Positions 31,907 through 41,344 of a stretch of DNA of 64,000 bases are shown here, in pieces. Location: contig NZ_CP101717.1 in assembly GCF_030643825.1 (NCBI RefSeq), forward strand, positions 806,001 to 870,000, in the 5' to 3' direction. How positions within the stretch are numbered: position 1 is the stretch's first letter; each line of letters begins with the position of its first letter. Both the position numbers and the translations under genes were made by a program. The notes under the pieces are model-generated. The model did not search any database. It was not told the DNA's origin and worked only from the letters and a program-made list of their open reading frames with translations. The stretch is from Salinispirillum sp. LH 10-3-1 (GTDB lineage: Bacteria > Pseudomonadota > Gammaproteobacteria > Pseudomonadales > Natronospirillaceae).

Positions 31907-32581
31907 GTGACTACCATTGCTCTGCATCATCCGTCATCAAATTTAGCTAGGCAGACGGTTGTGCACACCGAGGAAGCGAAGCGTTTGGCCGAACAAGGTG
32001 ACAAGGAAATTGACCGCATATTGGTGGATCGAGCCCGTCAAGGTGATCGGCGTGCCTATGATTTTCTCGTGGTAAAATACCAGCATCGCGTAGCCGCACT
32101 AATTCGGCGATACACGCAGAACCCGCAAGACATCAGCGACCTGTCACAGGACACCTTTATCCGCGCCTACCAAGCGCTGGGAAAGTTCCGTGGCGACAGC
32201 GCCTTCTATTCATGGCTCTATCGCATCGCCATCAACACCGCGCTGAGTCATGTCGGTAGCCAGCATCGTACCGTCTCGGAAAGTGATTTGAGCCATGACG
32301 AGCAACTGCATGACTGGGTTAACGAACGCCACAGCGTCGCCGGGCCAGAGCCTGAACACGACGCAGAGGAGTTGCATTCGGTGGTGCAAGTAGCCATGGC
32401 CGAATTACCCAGCGACATGGCGCAGGCTTTGCGGCATCGCGAGTGGGACGGCATGAGTTATGAAGCCATTGCCGATGCGATGCAGGTGCCCGTAGGCACC
32501 GTTCGTTCACGAATTTTTAGAGCCCGCGAAGCGTTAGAACAACGCATTCGCGCTTGGCAGGCGAGTGGAGAGAGCTCATGA
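31907..32581 (+). CDS. rpoE: RNA polymerase sigma factor RpoE (AlgU-like)
   Basis: The 224-aa group IV sigma factor has region 2 (DRARQGDRRAYDFLVVKYQHRVAAL, FIRAYQALGKFRGDSAFYSWLYRIAINTA) and region 4 (LPSDMAQALRHREWDGMSYEAIADAM, VPVGTVRSRIFRAREAL). It directs the envelope stress response. A GTG at 31907 is the start used; the roughly 35-residue N-terminal stretch before region 2 is longer than in E. coli, so a later start is possible. The stop overlaps rseA by ATGA. Confidence 0.95.
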   Translation: MTTIALHHPSSNLARQTVVHTEEAKRLAEQGDKEIDRILVDRARQGDRRAYDFLVVKYQHRVAALIRRYTQNPQDISDLSQDTFIRAYQALGKFRGDSAFYSWLYRIAINTALSHVGSQHRTVSESDLSHDEQLHDWVNERHSVAGPEPEHDAEELHSVVQVAMAELPSDMAQALRHREWDGMSYEAIADAMQVPVGTVRSRIFRAREALEQRIRAWQASGESS

Positions 32582-33087
32582 CACAAGATAACCGACGCGA
32601 GCAGTTGTCGAGCATGATGGACAATGAATTGGATGAGTTCAGTGTCCAGAAGTTGTTGCGCGAAGCGGAGCAAGACCCGAGCGTACTAGCGCACTGGGCG
32701 GAACTGCACCGCAGTGACGCAGCGCGCCACGGCATGCCGGACGTCGATGTGCTGGCCGGTGTGAACGCCGCGCTTGATGCGTCAGAGCAGGAAAGTGCTG
32801 AGTCTGAACAGCAGCGCCGTTTAATGTGGCAGCACGAGCGGCGGGGAATGGTGTGGGGTGCCCTTGCGGCCTCACTGGTTGTCTCTCTGGTCGCCGTTTT
32901 TTGGATTGCGCCCAACGGCGATGGGGGGAGCCCTATTTTGGTAACGGAATCCGTGCAAGAGCCGTTGGCGGACCCTGTTGTGCTGGCGCAATTACAGAAC
33001 TACTGGGCTGTGCATACTCAATACTCGACATACCAGCCGGGTGCTCGGTGGGATGAAGTCGGCTCATCAAGTCCAGGGGCGCTATGA
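32578..33087 (+). CDS. rseA: Anti-sigma-E factor RseA (MucA-like)
   Basis: The 169-aa single-pass inner-membrane protein has an N-terminal anti-sigma domain (MTQDNRREQLSSMMDNELDE...) and a membrane segment at about residues 90-115 (GALAASLVVSLVAVFWI). GGAGAG precedes the ATG. Regulated proteolysis of such proteins frees RpoE. It is coupled to both neighbours by 4-nt overlaps. Confidence 0.9.
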   Translation: MTQDNRREQLSSMMDNELDEFSVQKLLREAEQDPSVLAHWAELHRSDAARHGMPDVDVLAGVNAALDASEQESAESEQQRRLMWQHERRGMVWGALAASLVVSLVAVFWIAPNGDGGSPILVTESVQEPLADPVVLAQLQNYWAVHTQYSTYQPGARWDEVGSSSPGAL

Positions 33088-34022
33088 AGATTTGGTTGAG
33101 AGTCTTTGCCATTACGCTAGGTCTTACTGGCTCGGCCTTAGCCCAGTTGCCAGACCCTGCCGCTTGGGCTAGTGAATGGGTGCACAGCACGCGTACCCAG
33201 GATTACAGCGGTACTGTTAGCATCAGCGGTGCATCCGGCATGAACACCTATCAACTGTGGCATCAATACCGCGATGGTGAAGAAGAGGAGCGCATGCGGC
33301 GTATGGACGGGCCATTGTTGGAAGTTATTCGGCGTAATGAAGACCTGACCTGCTGGCATGGCCCCGGCGCGGATGTGCCGGCCGACCATGCGTTACCAAG
33401 CTCGCCCTTTGCTCAATTGCTGCACTTGGAACCCGAGTTAATGGCCGAGCACTATCAAGTCGCGCTGGTGCGAGAAGACCGGGTGGCTGGGCGTGCGGCC
33501 AAACTGTATGAGCTCAGCCACCGCGCCGAACCCAGTTTGCATCGCCACCGCCTGTGGTTGGACGACGCCAGCCGAATTTTACTGCGCTATCAAGTGGTTG
33601 ATCAGCAGGGTGTTATCCTGAGCGAAGCACGCTTTTCTGACATTGAAATCGGAGCGGTGCAGATGCCGCGCAGCTTCACCTCGCAATTCCCAAATGCTTT
33701 CTGGCACCGCTATCAGGTACAGAATGTCCGGCAAAGCCGCGACGCCGCCGAGGTTTGGGCACCGGGCTATATGCCTGCTGGCTTCACATTGCGGGTGGAA
33801 GAACGACGCGGTGACGGTTGGTATCAGCTTTGGAGCGATGGCGTGGTAAAGCTGTCGATCATGGTTGACCCCATGGGCGATGCAATGCCGATGAACACCA
33901 GTGAGCGACGCGGCGCGAATACCTTGGTAGCACAGGTACATGGTCCCTGGCAGGTGGTTTTGATCGGCATTCTGCCAGAGGCTACTGTGCAGCGTATTGC
34001 GTCGGAGATTGGCTGGAAATAA
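33084..34022 (+). CDS. rseB: Periplasmic sigma-E regulatory protein RseB (MucB-like)
   Basis: The 312-aa protein has a Sec signal peptide (about residues 1-20, ending GSALA), then the MucB/RseB N-terminal domain (QDYSGTVSISGASGMNTYQLWHQYRDGEEEERMRRMDGP) and a smaller C-terminal domain (about 210-310). RseB binds RseA and misfolded outer-membrane or LPS ligands. No rseC or mucD/degP follows, so the operon is shorter than in Pseudomonas or E. coli. Confidence 0.93.
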   Translation: MKIWLRVFAITLGLTGSALAQLPDPAAWASEWVHSTRTQDYSGTVSISGASGMNTYQLWHQYRDGEEEERMRRMDGPLLEVIRRNEDLTCWHGPGADVPADHALPSSPFAQLLHLEPELMAEHYQVALVREDRVAGRAAKLYELSHRAEPSLHRHRLWLDDASRILLRYQVVDQQGVILSEARFSDIEIGAVQMPRSFTSQFPNAFWHRYQVQNVRQSRDAAEVWAPGYMPAGFTLRVEERRGDGWYQLWSDGVVKLSIMVDPMGDAMPMNTSERRGANTLVAQVHGPWQVVLIGILPEATVQRIASEIGWK

Positions 34023-34040
34023 GCACCGGTTGTAGATTGA

Positions 34041-34844
34041 TCAAAGGTGCAGTAAGCCTATCGTAGCAACTCTGAAGTTGTACGATGCACTGTATCGTGC
34101 CGCCTGAATATACTGCTTTCGCGCCCTATAAAGATCTACTAGCGCTTTATCGACGAATAACACCCAGAAACGAGCCTCCTTCGGGGCGTGCAGAAAAATA
34201 TTTCTTGCCTCCAAATACAGCATTTCAGCCTGATCCCAATCTTCTTGTTCCAATCGCAGCGCCGCTATGTAGTTGAGATAAACACCCCGATCGGGGTCCA
34301 TAACGCCGTGAACATCGGCACGCAACTGAGCAGCTAGTTGCCAATAATGCACGGTGTCTTCCGGTGAGGCCTGTTGGCGATAGTATCTACCTAGGATTTG
34401 ATAGCTCGCCTCAAGGGAATCATCGTTAAGTGGGATCGCGTTTTGATAGAGTTCAATGGCGCTCAGAATGCTTGTTACTGCCTCTTCATCCTGTGCCAAT
34501 GCTGATAAGTTTTGTCCCCTCAAAAAATGTGCGAAACGAACATGGGGGTGGTTGGGGCCGAACTGGTTAAGAAAGACGGGGAACCATTCATTTAAGATCA
34601 GTATGCTATGCTCATGCTCGTTCACGTCTTTCAATCTTCGAGCTTAGGCTAAGTTCAACATAGCCATGTCGTTGCTTGGCTCCGGCTCTATTCCACCCAG
34701 CCACTCTATTGCTTCTTCAATCGTTCCAGAATTGATGATGGCGATGCCTTGCTCATAAAATGACTCAAATGAACTGTCAGGCGATTGCGCGTAGCTGCCC
34801 AGCGGACAAACAACAAACAATAAAAGTCCTAGAATACGACGCAT
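34041..34844 (-). pseudogene. Secreted TPR-type protein interrupted by an in-frame stop
   Basis: ATG 34844 follows AAGGATT and opens a signal peptide (MRRILGLLLFVVCPLGSYAQ), then a helical TPR-like stretch ending SNDMAMLNLA at a TAA (34644-34646). The same frame continues past the stop (ARRLKDVNEHEHSILILNEW) for about 200 codons of TPR-like helices (for example EASYQILGRYYRQQASPEDTVHYW) to the stop at 34041. One point change would restore a 267-residue protein. It may be a young pseudogene, a recoded stop or a sequencing error. Function unknown. Confidence 0.7.
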
Positions 34845-34922
34845 AATCCTTTTCCCTCTGCTAGTGTCCAACCCATCGTGGGTATTTATGTATCTTCTCT
34901 GGCGTCCTGCAGAAAAGCAATA

Positions 34923-35201
34923 TTATCTCGTGGTATCAAAGTTCAACACATGCCCCCGTTCCCCTGAAAAATACCGTACGGCATTGTCAAAAGCGGTGCG
35001 TATATAGAGGTCGTATCCTGCTTGTTCCACGTACCCCAAATGGGGCGTGCAGAGCACATTTGTGCGTTGCAGCAGCGGGTGGTTGCGGTCATGGATGGGC
35101 TCTTGTTGGTACAGGTCCAGTGCCGCAAAACCCGGAATACTGTGCAGGAAGTCGAGCGATTGCGTGGCAGCCTGATAATCATCCAGAATGACAACATGGA
35201 T
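34923..35201 (-). pseudogene. D-2-hydroxyacid dehydrogenase remnant with internal deletion
   Basis: In one open frame on the minus strand, a family N-terminus (HVVILDDYQAATQSLDFL) is fused to a family C-terminus (LDLYQQEPIHDRNHPLLQ, then LCTPHLGYVEQAGYDLY...GERGHVLNFD). Only about 90 of the usual roughly 320 residues remain; the NAD-binding core is gone. No start codon stands where the ATG should be (ATC). The deletion left the frame intact. Confidence 0.8.
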
Positions 35202-35302
35202 ACCTTTCTAAACGAGACGCGCCGCTGAACTCGCAATATCGATAAGCGGGGTGCACAATGCAGGGCGCGAGTATTTTAGCGAATACAAAGGGGAGCCATT
35301 GA

Positions 35303-36205
35303 ATGAATGCACCGAAAGGCAGTCACACCGGCACACTGCGCTCAGATGTTTGGCTGGTGTTGGTGACACTGTTAGCGGCCTTTGGCTGGGTGTTTTCGAA
35401 AGAGGCCCTGGCCGGGATGACGCCCCTATTGTTTCTGGGTGCGCGCTTTCTTGGTGCCGGGGTGGTACTCGCTCTGTTGGGCTGGACGGCGTTGCGCAAT
35501 TTGACGGGTGAGCAATTGCGACGCGCGTTGATGACCGGCTTGGTGATGGGTGGTGCCATGTCGTGTTGGATTATGGGTTTAAACCTCGCTGAGAATATCG
35601 GCATTGGCGCGTTTCTGACCAGCCTTGGCGTGGTCTTTATCCCCATCGTTGGCAAGCTTTTGTTTGGTGCGGTTACTGCACGCAGCACTTGGGTGGCGGT
35701 AGGTGTCGCGCTGGTGGGGCTGGCCTTGTTGCGTATAGAAGGCGGCTTCTCACTGTCGGCGTCCGACGGGTTTTTTCTGCTCGCCGCACTGATTTTTTCC
35801 CTGCACTTTAATCTTACCAGTCGCTATGCAGCGCGCATTCCGGCGCTGCCGTTGACCGCTGTACAACTGACGGTGACGGGCGTTGTTGCTTTGTTTTTGT
35901 CTGGGGTTCTAGAGACTGGGCAGCATGTACCGGAGTTGGACATCTTGGGTTGGCTGTTGGCCAGTTTGTTGATTGCCACCTGCTTACGCTTTTGGTTGCA
36001 GTTTAAGGCGCAAGGACTGGCTCCGGTCAGCCACGCGGCGGTGATCATGACGTTGGAGCCGGTGTGGACGTCCTTGCTTGGGCTGCTGTGGTTCAGTCAG
36101 ACGTTGTCGGCGGTGCAATTGTTGGGTTGTGGGCTGATCTTCAGCGCGCTGTTGATCAGCCGTTGGCGTGTGTTGCTGCGTCGTTCGTTGCCAAGCTCGG
36201 TTTGA
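35303..36205 (+). CDS. DMT superfamily (EamA) transporter
   Basis: The 300-aa protein has ten predicted membrane segments arranged as two EamA halves. GWVFSKEALAGMTPLLFLGARFLGAG (first half) and ALIFSLHFNLTSRYAARIPALPLTAVQL (second half) are typical of metabolite/amino-acid exporters. The substrate is unknown. The stop lies one base from the convergent Mpo1-like gene. Confidence 0.85.
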   Translation: MNAPKGSHTGTLRSDVWLVLVTLLAAFGWVFSKEALAGMTPLLFLGARFLGAGVVLALLGWTALRNLTGEQLRRALMTGLVMGGAMSCWIMGLNLAENIGIGAFLTSLGVVFIPIVGKLLFGAVTARSTWVAVGVALVGLALLRIEGGFSLSASDGFFLLAALIFSLHFNLTSRYAARIPALPLTAVQLTVTGVVALFLSGVLETGQHVPELDILGWLLASLLIATCLRFWLQFKAQGLAPVSHAAVIMTLEPVWTSLLGLLWFSQTLSAVQLLGCGLIFSALLISRWRVLLRRSLPSSV

Positions 36206-36206
36206 C

Positions 36207-36680
36207 TCAGTACTTCAAGCCAAACTTGCGAAACAAGAACGCCATGACCCACGCCGGGCCGATCATCAAAAACTGGATGTCTTTAAAGAAAGATGGCCGC
36301 TTGCCTTCGATGTTGTGCCCGACAAATTGGAAGATCCACAACACCACGAAGACGACCACAGCGGTGATCAACAGACCCATCGTACCCATGGCGCTTTCTA
36401 TGCCATAGGCAATCAGATAGCACAGCACCGTGATGGCGACCATGCCGACGGTAAGCGGGATGGATAGGCGAGCATAAAACCCGACAACAATGAGCAACGC
36501 CAGTGTCGACCAGTTCAGCCAAGCCAGCTCGGCCATAAAGGTTGGCGTCGGGATGGTCCAGAGCAACGCAACGATGCTCCAGTAAATGCCCGGCACGGCA
36601 AACCAATGAATGAGTTTGTTGGTGGGGTTCTGGTGGCTGGTGCCGTATTCGGCCAGCCAGTTGCTGATGTTTCGGCTCAT
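36207..36680 (-). CDS. Mpo1-like protein (DUF962/YGL010w family)
   Basis: The 157-aa membrane protein has four hydrophobic segments and the conserved histidine motifs HQNPTNKLIHWFAVP at the N-terminus and FQFVGHNIEGKRPSFF near the C-terminus. The yeast member Mpo1 is an iron-dependent dioxygenase in 2-hydroxy fatty acid alpha-oxidation, and the metal-binding histidines are kept here. The bacterial substrate is not known. Confidence 0.85.
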   Translation of the reverse strand: MSRNISNWLAEYGTSHQNPTNKLIHWFAVPGIYWSIVALLWTIPTPTFMAELAWLNWSTLALLIVVGFYARLSIPLTVGMVAITVLCYLIAYGIESAMGTMGLLITAVVVFVVLWIFQFVGHNIEGKRPSFFKDIQFLMIGPAWVMAFLFRKFGLKY

Positions 36681-36817
36681 GATTCATTACTCTTATTGTT
36701 ATCGTCAGACTACTGTAGTCCGCGGAGAAAAACGGTGCAAGTGGGGCCGAATAGGTGGGTTCTATGCTGATCAAGAATGGCGCTATTGCAGCGTAACTTG
36801 TGCCAGTTTGGCACGGG

Positions 36818-37315
36818 TTAGAATTTTAAGTAGCTGCCGAAGGGGATTGGCGTCGCAAAGGCTTCTTGCAGCGCAAGGCCCTTACGATGGTGCAGGGCAG
36901 CGCGAATAACGCCAGCATGGGTCACTACAATACAGGCCTCGGGCAGCGTATCGATGACTGCGCCCACACGGGCTAGAAACTGCGGCACGGCTTCGCCGTT
37001 CGGGAATTGAAATTCATAAGGGGTTTGCGCCCAGGCATCCAGTAGGTCGCGTGGGATGTCGTCCCAAAGTTCGCCTTCCCAATCCCCAAAATGTACTTCG
37101 CGTAGGTCGTCTAGAATGGTTGGTTGCTCTTGCAAGTGTTCAGCCAATAGCCGACAACGTTGCAGCGGACTGGAGAAGACCGGCAGTGCCGACGGTATGA
37201 CCGAGCGCAAAGCCTGGGCGGTGATATCAGGCGCCACCGCTAAGGGCACGTCGAGCCAGCCGTAGCAAATTGGCCCCGGCAGTGCGGGTTGGTCGTGTCG
37301 TACCCAATAGCGCAT
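36818..37315 (-). CDS. cobC: Histidine phosphatase family protein, probable alpha-ribazole phosphatase
   Basis: The 165-aa protein has the phosphoglycerate-mutase fold: RHDQP at the N-terminus with the phosphoacceptor histidine (RHD rather than RHG), SSPLQRC, the glutamate segment EVHFGDWEGELWDDI and VVTHAGVIRAAL. Position 4 nt after cobS argues for removal of phosphate from alpha-ribazole-5'-phosphate or adenosylcobalamin-5'-phosphate. Confidence 0.83.
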   Translation of the reverse strand: MRYWVRHDQPALPGPICYGWLDVPLAVAPDITAQALRSVIPSALPVFSSPLQRCRLLAEHLQEQPTILDDLREVHFGDWEGELWDDIPRDLLDAWAQTPYEFQFPNGEAVPQFLARVGAVIDTLPEACIVVTHAGVIRAALHHRKGLALQEAFATPIPFGSYLKF

Positions 37316-37319
37316 TAGG

Positions 37320-38072
37320 CTACAGACCTTGCGCTACAAAGCCGAGCAGCAGCAACAGTTCGGTGAAGATCACGCTGGCACCCAAGGCATCGCCGGTATA
37401 ACCGCCTAAGGCCCTCTTTAGTGTGCGGCCCCAGAATACGGCTGTTATGAGCACAGCCAGTACCGCCCAATGCAGCAGGTTAAAACCCACACTGACCGCC
37501 AGTACAAACGCAATTGCGTAACTCAAGCGCCACCGGTCGAAGCCATCGGCCACCGGTTTGCTTTTGCTGGTGTCCGGGTCGGTCACGTAGGGCAGGGCTG
37601 ACATCAACAATAATGGTGTGAGTCGGGCAATGCAGGGCGTTACTAGCAGCGCCAGCCAAATAAGGTTGGTACTCGCCAGTAGGGCGACTTTTAAGCCCAG
37701 CGCACCGATTAACGCCACCGTGCCGTAAGTGCCAATGCGGCTGTCTTTCATGATGCGCAAGCGGGCTTCAAGCGTGTAGCCACCGCCCAGCGCGTCGGCG
37801 CTGTCGGCCAAACCGTCTTCATGAAAGGCTCCGGTGAGCCACAGGTGAAAGCACAGCACCAGCACCAAGCAGATCAGTGGCGGCCAGACCAGAACCAGCC
37901 CGGTATACAGCGTGGCGTAGAGCGCGCCGAGTAACAGGCCCACGACCGGAAAGTACAGGCTGCTCTGATTCATCAACTGTTGTGAGTAGTCTATGCGGGC
38001 CAGCATGGGAATGCGGGTCAGAAAGCCAAGGGCAAGCCAGAAGGCCTGCCATTCACGTCGCAGTACCGTCAT
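37320..38072 (-). CDS. cobS: Adenosylcobinamide-GDP ribazoletransferase
   Basis: The 250-aa polytopic membrane enzyme joins adenosylcobinamide-GDP to alpha-ribazole(-phosphate). FLTRIPM near the N-terminus, the acidic metal site GAFHEDGLADSADALGGG and MKDSRIGTYG are family signatures. It overlaps cobT by 4 nt. Confidence 0.95.
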   Translation of the reverse strand: MTVLRREWQAFWLALGFLTRIPMLARIDYSQQLMNQSSLYFPVVGLLLGALYATLYTGLVLVWPPLICLVLVLCFHLWLTGAFHEDGLADSADALGGGYTLEARLRIMKDSRIGTYGTVALIGALGLKVALLASTNLIWLALLVTPCIARLTPLLLMSALPYVTDPDTSKSKPVADGFDRWRLSYAIAFVLAVSVGFNLLHWAVLAVLITAVFWGRTLKRALGGYTGDALGASVIFTELLLLLGFVAQGL

Positions 38073-39115
38073 GCGTTGCTTTCACTCACGCCAGCGTCGG
38101 CGAAGGAGGCCATTTCATTGAAGAACGCCACGGCCAAGCGCACCAATGGTAGCGCGGCAATGGCGCCCGTACCTTCGCCCAAGCGCATGTCCAAATGCAG
38201 TAATGGCAGTACCTCAAGCTTCTGTAGCACCACCGCATGGCCGTGCTCATTACTTTGGTGCGCAAACACACTGTAATCGCGCAACGCTGGTTGCAGAGCC
38301 GCAGCAATGGCCCACGCGCTGGTGGCAATAAATCCATCTACCAAAATAAGCTTGCCTAATGCAGCAGCGCGCAAATAAGCTCCGGTCATCATGGCGATTT
38401 CCAGGCCGCCTACCGTTTGCAAAATACGCAGTGGGTCACTGGAGTCCAGGCCATGGTGTTGCAAAGCTGAGCGAATCACTTCCGCTTTGTGCGCTTGCAT
38501 GGCTTCATCGGCTCCCGTACCGGCGCCGGTGGTTTGTGCTGCAGGCAAATGCAGTAGCGCCGACAAAATCGCCGCACTGGCTGTGGTGTTGCCAATGCCC
38601 ATTTCACCCAGGCTGATGACCTGCGCAAGTGCGGCGAACTCATCCACCATGCGAGAGCCCGTATTCAGGCATTGCATCAACTCGTCTGTCGTCATCGCGG
38701 GTTCATGGAGAAAGTTGGCGGTGCCGTTGCGCACCGGTGTGTTCACCAAATCGGGGTGCTCTGGAAGCTCGCCCAGTACACCAGCATTGATGACTTTAAA
38801 CGCCGCGTCGTTTTGCCGGCAAAACACATTAATGGCCGCACCGCCGTGCAGGAAGTTCAGTACCATTTGTGCCGTTACAGCACTCGGAAACGGGCTGACG
38901 CCTTCGGCGCATATACCATGATCCGCCGCAAACACCAGATGCACTGCGTCGTCGGCTTTCGGGGTCATGCTTTGTTGGATACGGGCCACCTGTGCCGCTA
39001 AGGTTTCCAGCTTGCCCAGTGCGCCTAGAGGCTTCGTCTTCTGGTCAATGTGGTGCTGAATACGGGTGTCTAGCGCAGTGGATAGGGGGTGGCAAAGCAG
39101 ATGATCAGGCAGCAT
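38069..39115 (-). CDS. cobT: Nicotinate-nucleotide--dimethylbenzimidazole phosphoribosyltransferase
   Basis: The 348-aa enzyme makes alpha-ribazole phosphate for the lower ligand of B12. Signatures: KTKPLGALGKLE, FAADHGICAEGVSPFP, GEMGIGNTTASAAI and the catalytic glutamate region RLGEGTGAIAALPLV near the C-terminus. It is first in the cobT-cobS-cobC unit. No riboswitch precedes it in the 68-nt gap to the next gene. Confidence 0.95.
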   Translation of the reverse strand: MLPDHLLCHPLSTALDTRIQHHIDQKTKPLGALGKLETLAAQVARIQQSMTPKADDAVHLVFAADHGICAEGVSPFPSAVTAQMVLNFLHGGAAINVFCRQNDAAFKVINAGVLGELPEHPDLVNTPVRNGTANFLHEPAMTTDELMQCLNTGSRMVDEFAALAQVISLGEMGIGNTTASAAILSALLHLPAAQTTGAGTGADEAMQAHKAEVIRSALQHHGLDSSDPLRILQTVGGLEIAMMTGAYLRAAALGKLILVDGFIATSAWAIAAALQPALRDYSVFAHQSNEHGHAVVLQKLEVLPLLHLDMRLGEGTGAIAALPLVRLAVAFFNEMASFADAGVSESNA

Positions 39116-39183
39116 GAAGAGTCCCTTGGAGCAGCAATGAAAGCACGCAGACTAGGCGAGTCGGGCGGCGTTGACAAGCCCGC

Positions 39184-40920
39184 TCAGCTTTCTTGCCAGT
39201 CGGCCAGAGCAATACCTTCACCGTGCAGCTTTTTCGCTTGATGCTTGATCTGCGCCAAAGTGCCACCCAAGGCATCGAGACAGTCCGGCATAGGTGCCTG
39301 TACTCGGAGCAAGCCCACCGACAGGGTAGGTAAGCTGAAGAGGCGTTCCTCGCCATGACGATCAATCGCACGGTAGGCATTGGCGCTGTGGCCTGACGAC
39401 ACCACGATATTACGCACCGCCTCGCGGTAAAGCTGTTGCATGAGCCGCAGTTGTGGCAAGGGATCGTTGTGCGTCGATACCACCACGAAGTCGTCGCCAC
39501 CTATGTGTCCTAAATATTGGCCGCGCCCCCGTAAACGCTCCTTCAACAACTGTGACAGCTTCAAAATCAGTTCATCCCCAAGGGAGTAACCGAAGGTGTC
39601 GTTGAAGGGTTTAAAGTGGTCGATGTCGACATAGGCCAATTGGAAAGGCTGTTTTTGTCGAATCAGCTCTTCAATGTACTCGTTGGTGGGGACGTTGCCC
39701 GGCATGTGCGTCAGCGGGTTTGCATGGCGCGCTGAACGCAGCTTGATATCGGTCAGCTTGCGTAACAGGTCGCGGGTGTTGCCGACGCCCAGATATTGTC
39801 GGTCGTCGTCCACCACGATGAAGTATTGCCGCGCCATCAGGTCGTCTTCGCTGGTTACCATCTGGCTGAGCGCCGATAGTCCGGTGCTGCGATTCACAAT
39901 CAACGAATGCGGGGCAATAAACTTATAGACCGGCTTGTGCGAAAACAACTCACGCCCATAGGGCTTTGAAAACAATTCGTAGATGCGTGAGCGTTGGATA
40001 AAGCCGGTCGGCTTGCCTTCGCTGACGACGGGGAAAGCATGGGTTGAGGGTTCGCGTTCTAAGCGCAGCCAGACTTCGCCCAGTTCGGTATACGGGTCAA
40101 CGGGGCGTACCCAGCTTGCTAGGTCTTCGGCCAGGTGCTGGTCGTGTACCTTGCGCTGTTGCGCCAAAGAAAACAATTTATGGCTAGGCGATACCGGCAG
40201 TTCATCGGGCCGCGACATGACAAAGCCTTGTACATACTGCACGCCATAGTCTTGCAGCAGTTCTAGTTCGGCCGGGGTTTCTACGCCTTCAACAATGAGC
40301 GTCGTGCGCAATTGGTCGCAGAGTTGAATCACTGAACGTGCAAAGGCCTGTTTCACCGGGTCGGTATTGATGCCCTGCACAAAATGCTTGTCGAGCTTTA
40401 CGTAGTCGGGCTGAATTTCCGACCATAAGCGCAGGCCATTGTAGCCTGCACCCAAATCATCAATCGCTGTTTGGAAGCCCATCTTACGGTAGTGCTCCAG
40501 TGCTTGCTTCAGTACCTCGTAGTCCTCAGTCAGATACTTCTCAGTCAGCTCAATGACGATGTGGTCGGGCGTTAAATTACTGTCGCGCAGGTACTCAATG
40601 GTACGGCCTTTTGGGTAGTGCGGGTCTACAAAGGCGTGTGGATTGCTGTTGAGGAACAGCTTGCCTTGGAAGCCGCGACGCGTGAACTGCGACACCGATT
40701 GCGCCCGACAGGTCAACTCCAACTCTGGCAGCAGGCCAAGTGCTTCGGCGTGGGCGAATAATTGCAGTGGTGATTCGAGGGCATGGCCAATAGGGCCGCG
40801 AGACAACCCTTCATAACCCAAAATTTCGCCGTGAATGACATCCACTATGGGTTGATAGACTGAGCGCACACCATTCGCGATGATGTCTTCAATGTCTGCC
40901 TTTGAAGGTTTCGGTGTCAT
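39184..40920 (-). CDS. EAL-CBS-GGDEF domain c-di-GMP signalling protein
   Basis: The 578-aa protein has an N-terminal EAL domain (about residues 15-250: YEGLSRG, NSNPH, ELTEKY, DDLGAGYNG, KLDKHFV, VEGVET, with all catalytic glutamate/aspartate positions kept), a central CBS pair (about 270-400) and a C-terminal GGDEF domain (about 420-575) with GGDDF. Both activities are plausible. The domain order matches a known proteobacterial architecture. The start is set at ATG 40920; the frame is open 24 codons further upstream without domain support. Confidence 0.9.
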   Translation of the reverse strand: MTPKPSKADIEDIIANGVRSVYQPIVDVIHGEILGYEGLSRGPIGHALESPLQLFAHAEALGLLPELELTCRAQSVSQFTRRGFQGKLFLNSNPHAFVDPHYPKGRTIEYLRDSNLTPDHIVIELTEKYLTEDYEVLKQALEHYRKMGFQTAIDDLGAGYNGLRLWSEIQPDYVKLDKHFVQGINTDPVKQAFARSVIQLCDQLRTTLIVEGVETPAELELLQDYGVQYVQGFVMSRPDELPVSPSHKLFSLAQQRKVHDQHLAEDLASWVRPVDPYTELGEVWLRLEREPSTHAFPVVSEGKPTGFIQRSRIYELFSKPYGRELFSHKPVYKFIAPHSLIVNRSTGLSALSQMVTSEDDLMARQYFIVVDDDRQYLGVGNTRDLLRKLTDIKLRSARHANPLTHMPGNVPTNEYIEELIRQKQPFQLAYVDIDHFKPFNDTFGYSLGDELILKLSQLLKERLRGRGQYLGHIGGDDFVVVSTHNDPLPQLRLMQQLYREAVRNIVVSSGHSANAYRAIDRHGEERLFSLPTLSVGLLRVQAPMPDCLDALGGTLAQIKHQAKKLHGEGIALADWQES

Positions 40921-41210
40921 CGTATCTGTCAGCCTCGTAATCCATGGGCCGCTGAACTGGGTATTGTGCTGCATGCCGCAGAAGGCAGTCATGAGCAGCG
41001 AAAGAAAGCGGTGTCATCGGATGACCTGCAAGCCTTCGCAGGTGCCTTCAATCGGTGTTCAGTGCTGAGACTAAGATTACCCTGTAAAACACTAGGGTGA
41101 CAACGTATTTTCTGTTCAAACATTCGCCAGTGATCTCAAGGGTCATCAATATGATGCCAAGCGTACGAAAAAAATATGTCATTCAGATGATAAAGAATGC
41201 ACCAAAGTCA

Positions 41211-41238
41211 TTGACACACAAGGGTTTTATTGTAGAAT
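41211..41238 (+). promoter_or_regulatory. Promoter of tRNA-Leu
   Basis: TTGACA (41211-41216), 16-nt spacer and TAGAAT (41233-41238), with a C-rich discriminator before the tRNA. Confidence 0.75.
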
Positions 41239-41250
41239 CACCCCCGCAAT

Positions 41251-41337
41251 GCCAGAGTGGTGGAATTGGTAGACACGACGGACTCAAAATCCGTTGCCTT
41301 TAAAAGCGTGCCGGTTCGAGTCCGGCCTCTGGTACCA
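41251..41337 (+). tRNA. tRNA-Leu (anticodon CAA)
   Basis: The 87-nt class II tRNA has GCCAGAG paired with CTCTGGT in the acceptor stem, anticodon loop CTCAAAA (CAA, decoding UUG), a variable arm, the T-loop GGTTCGAGTCC and encoded CCA. Its 3' end is the insertion site of the genomic island that follows. Confidence 0.97.
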
Positions 41338-41339
41338 AA
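41324..41339 (+). other. attL: 3' end of tRNA-Leu
   Basis: GGCCTCTGGTACCAAA is repeated exactly at 61579-61594. This is the core expected for a tRNA-targeting tyrosine integrase, and the integrase gene lies next to the distal copy. Confidence 0.9.
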
Positions 41340-41344
41340 TTGAA

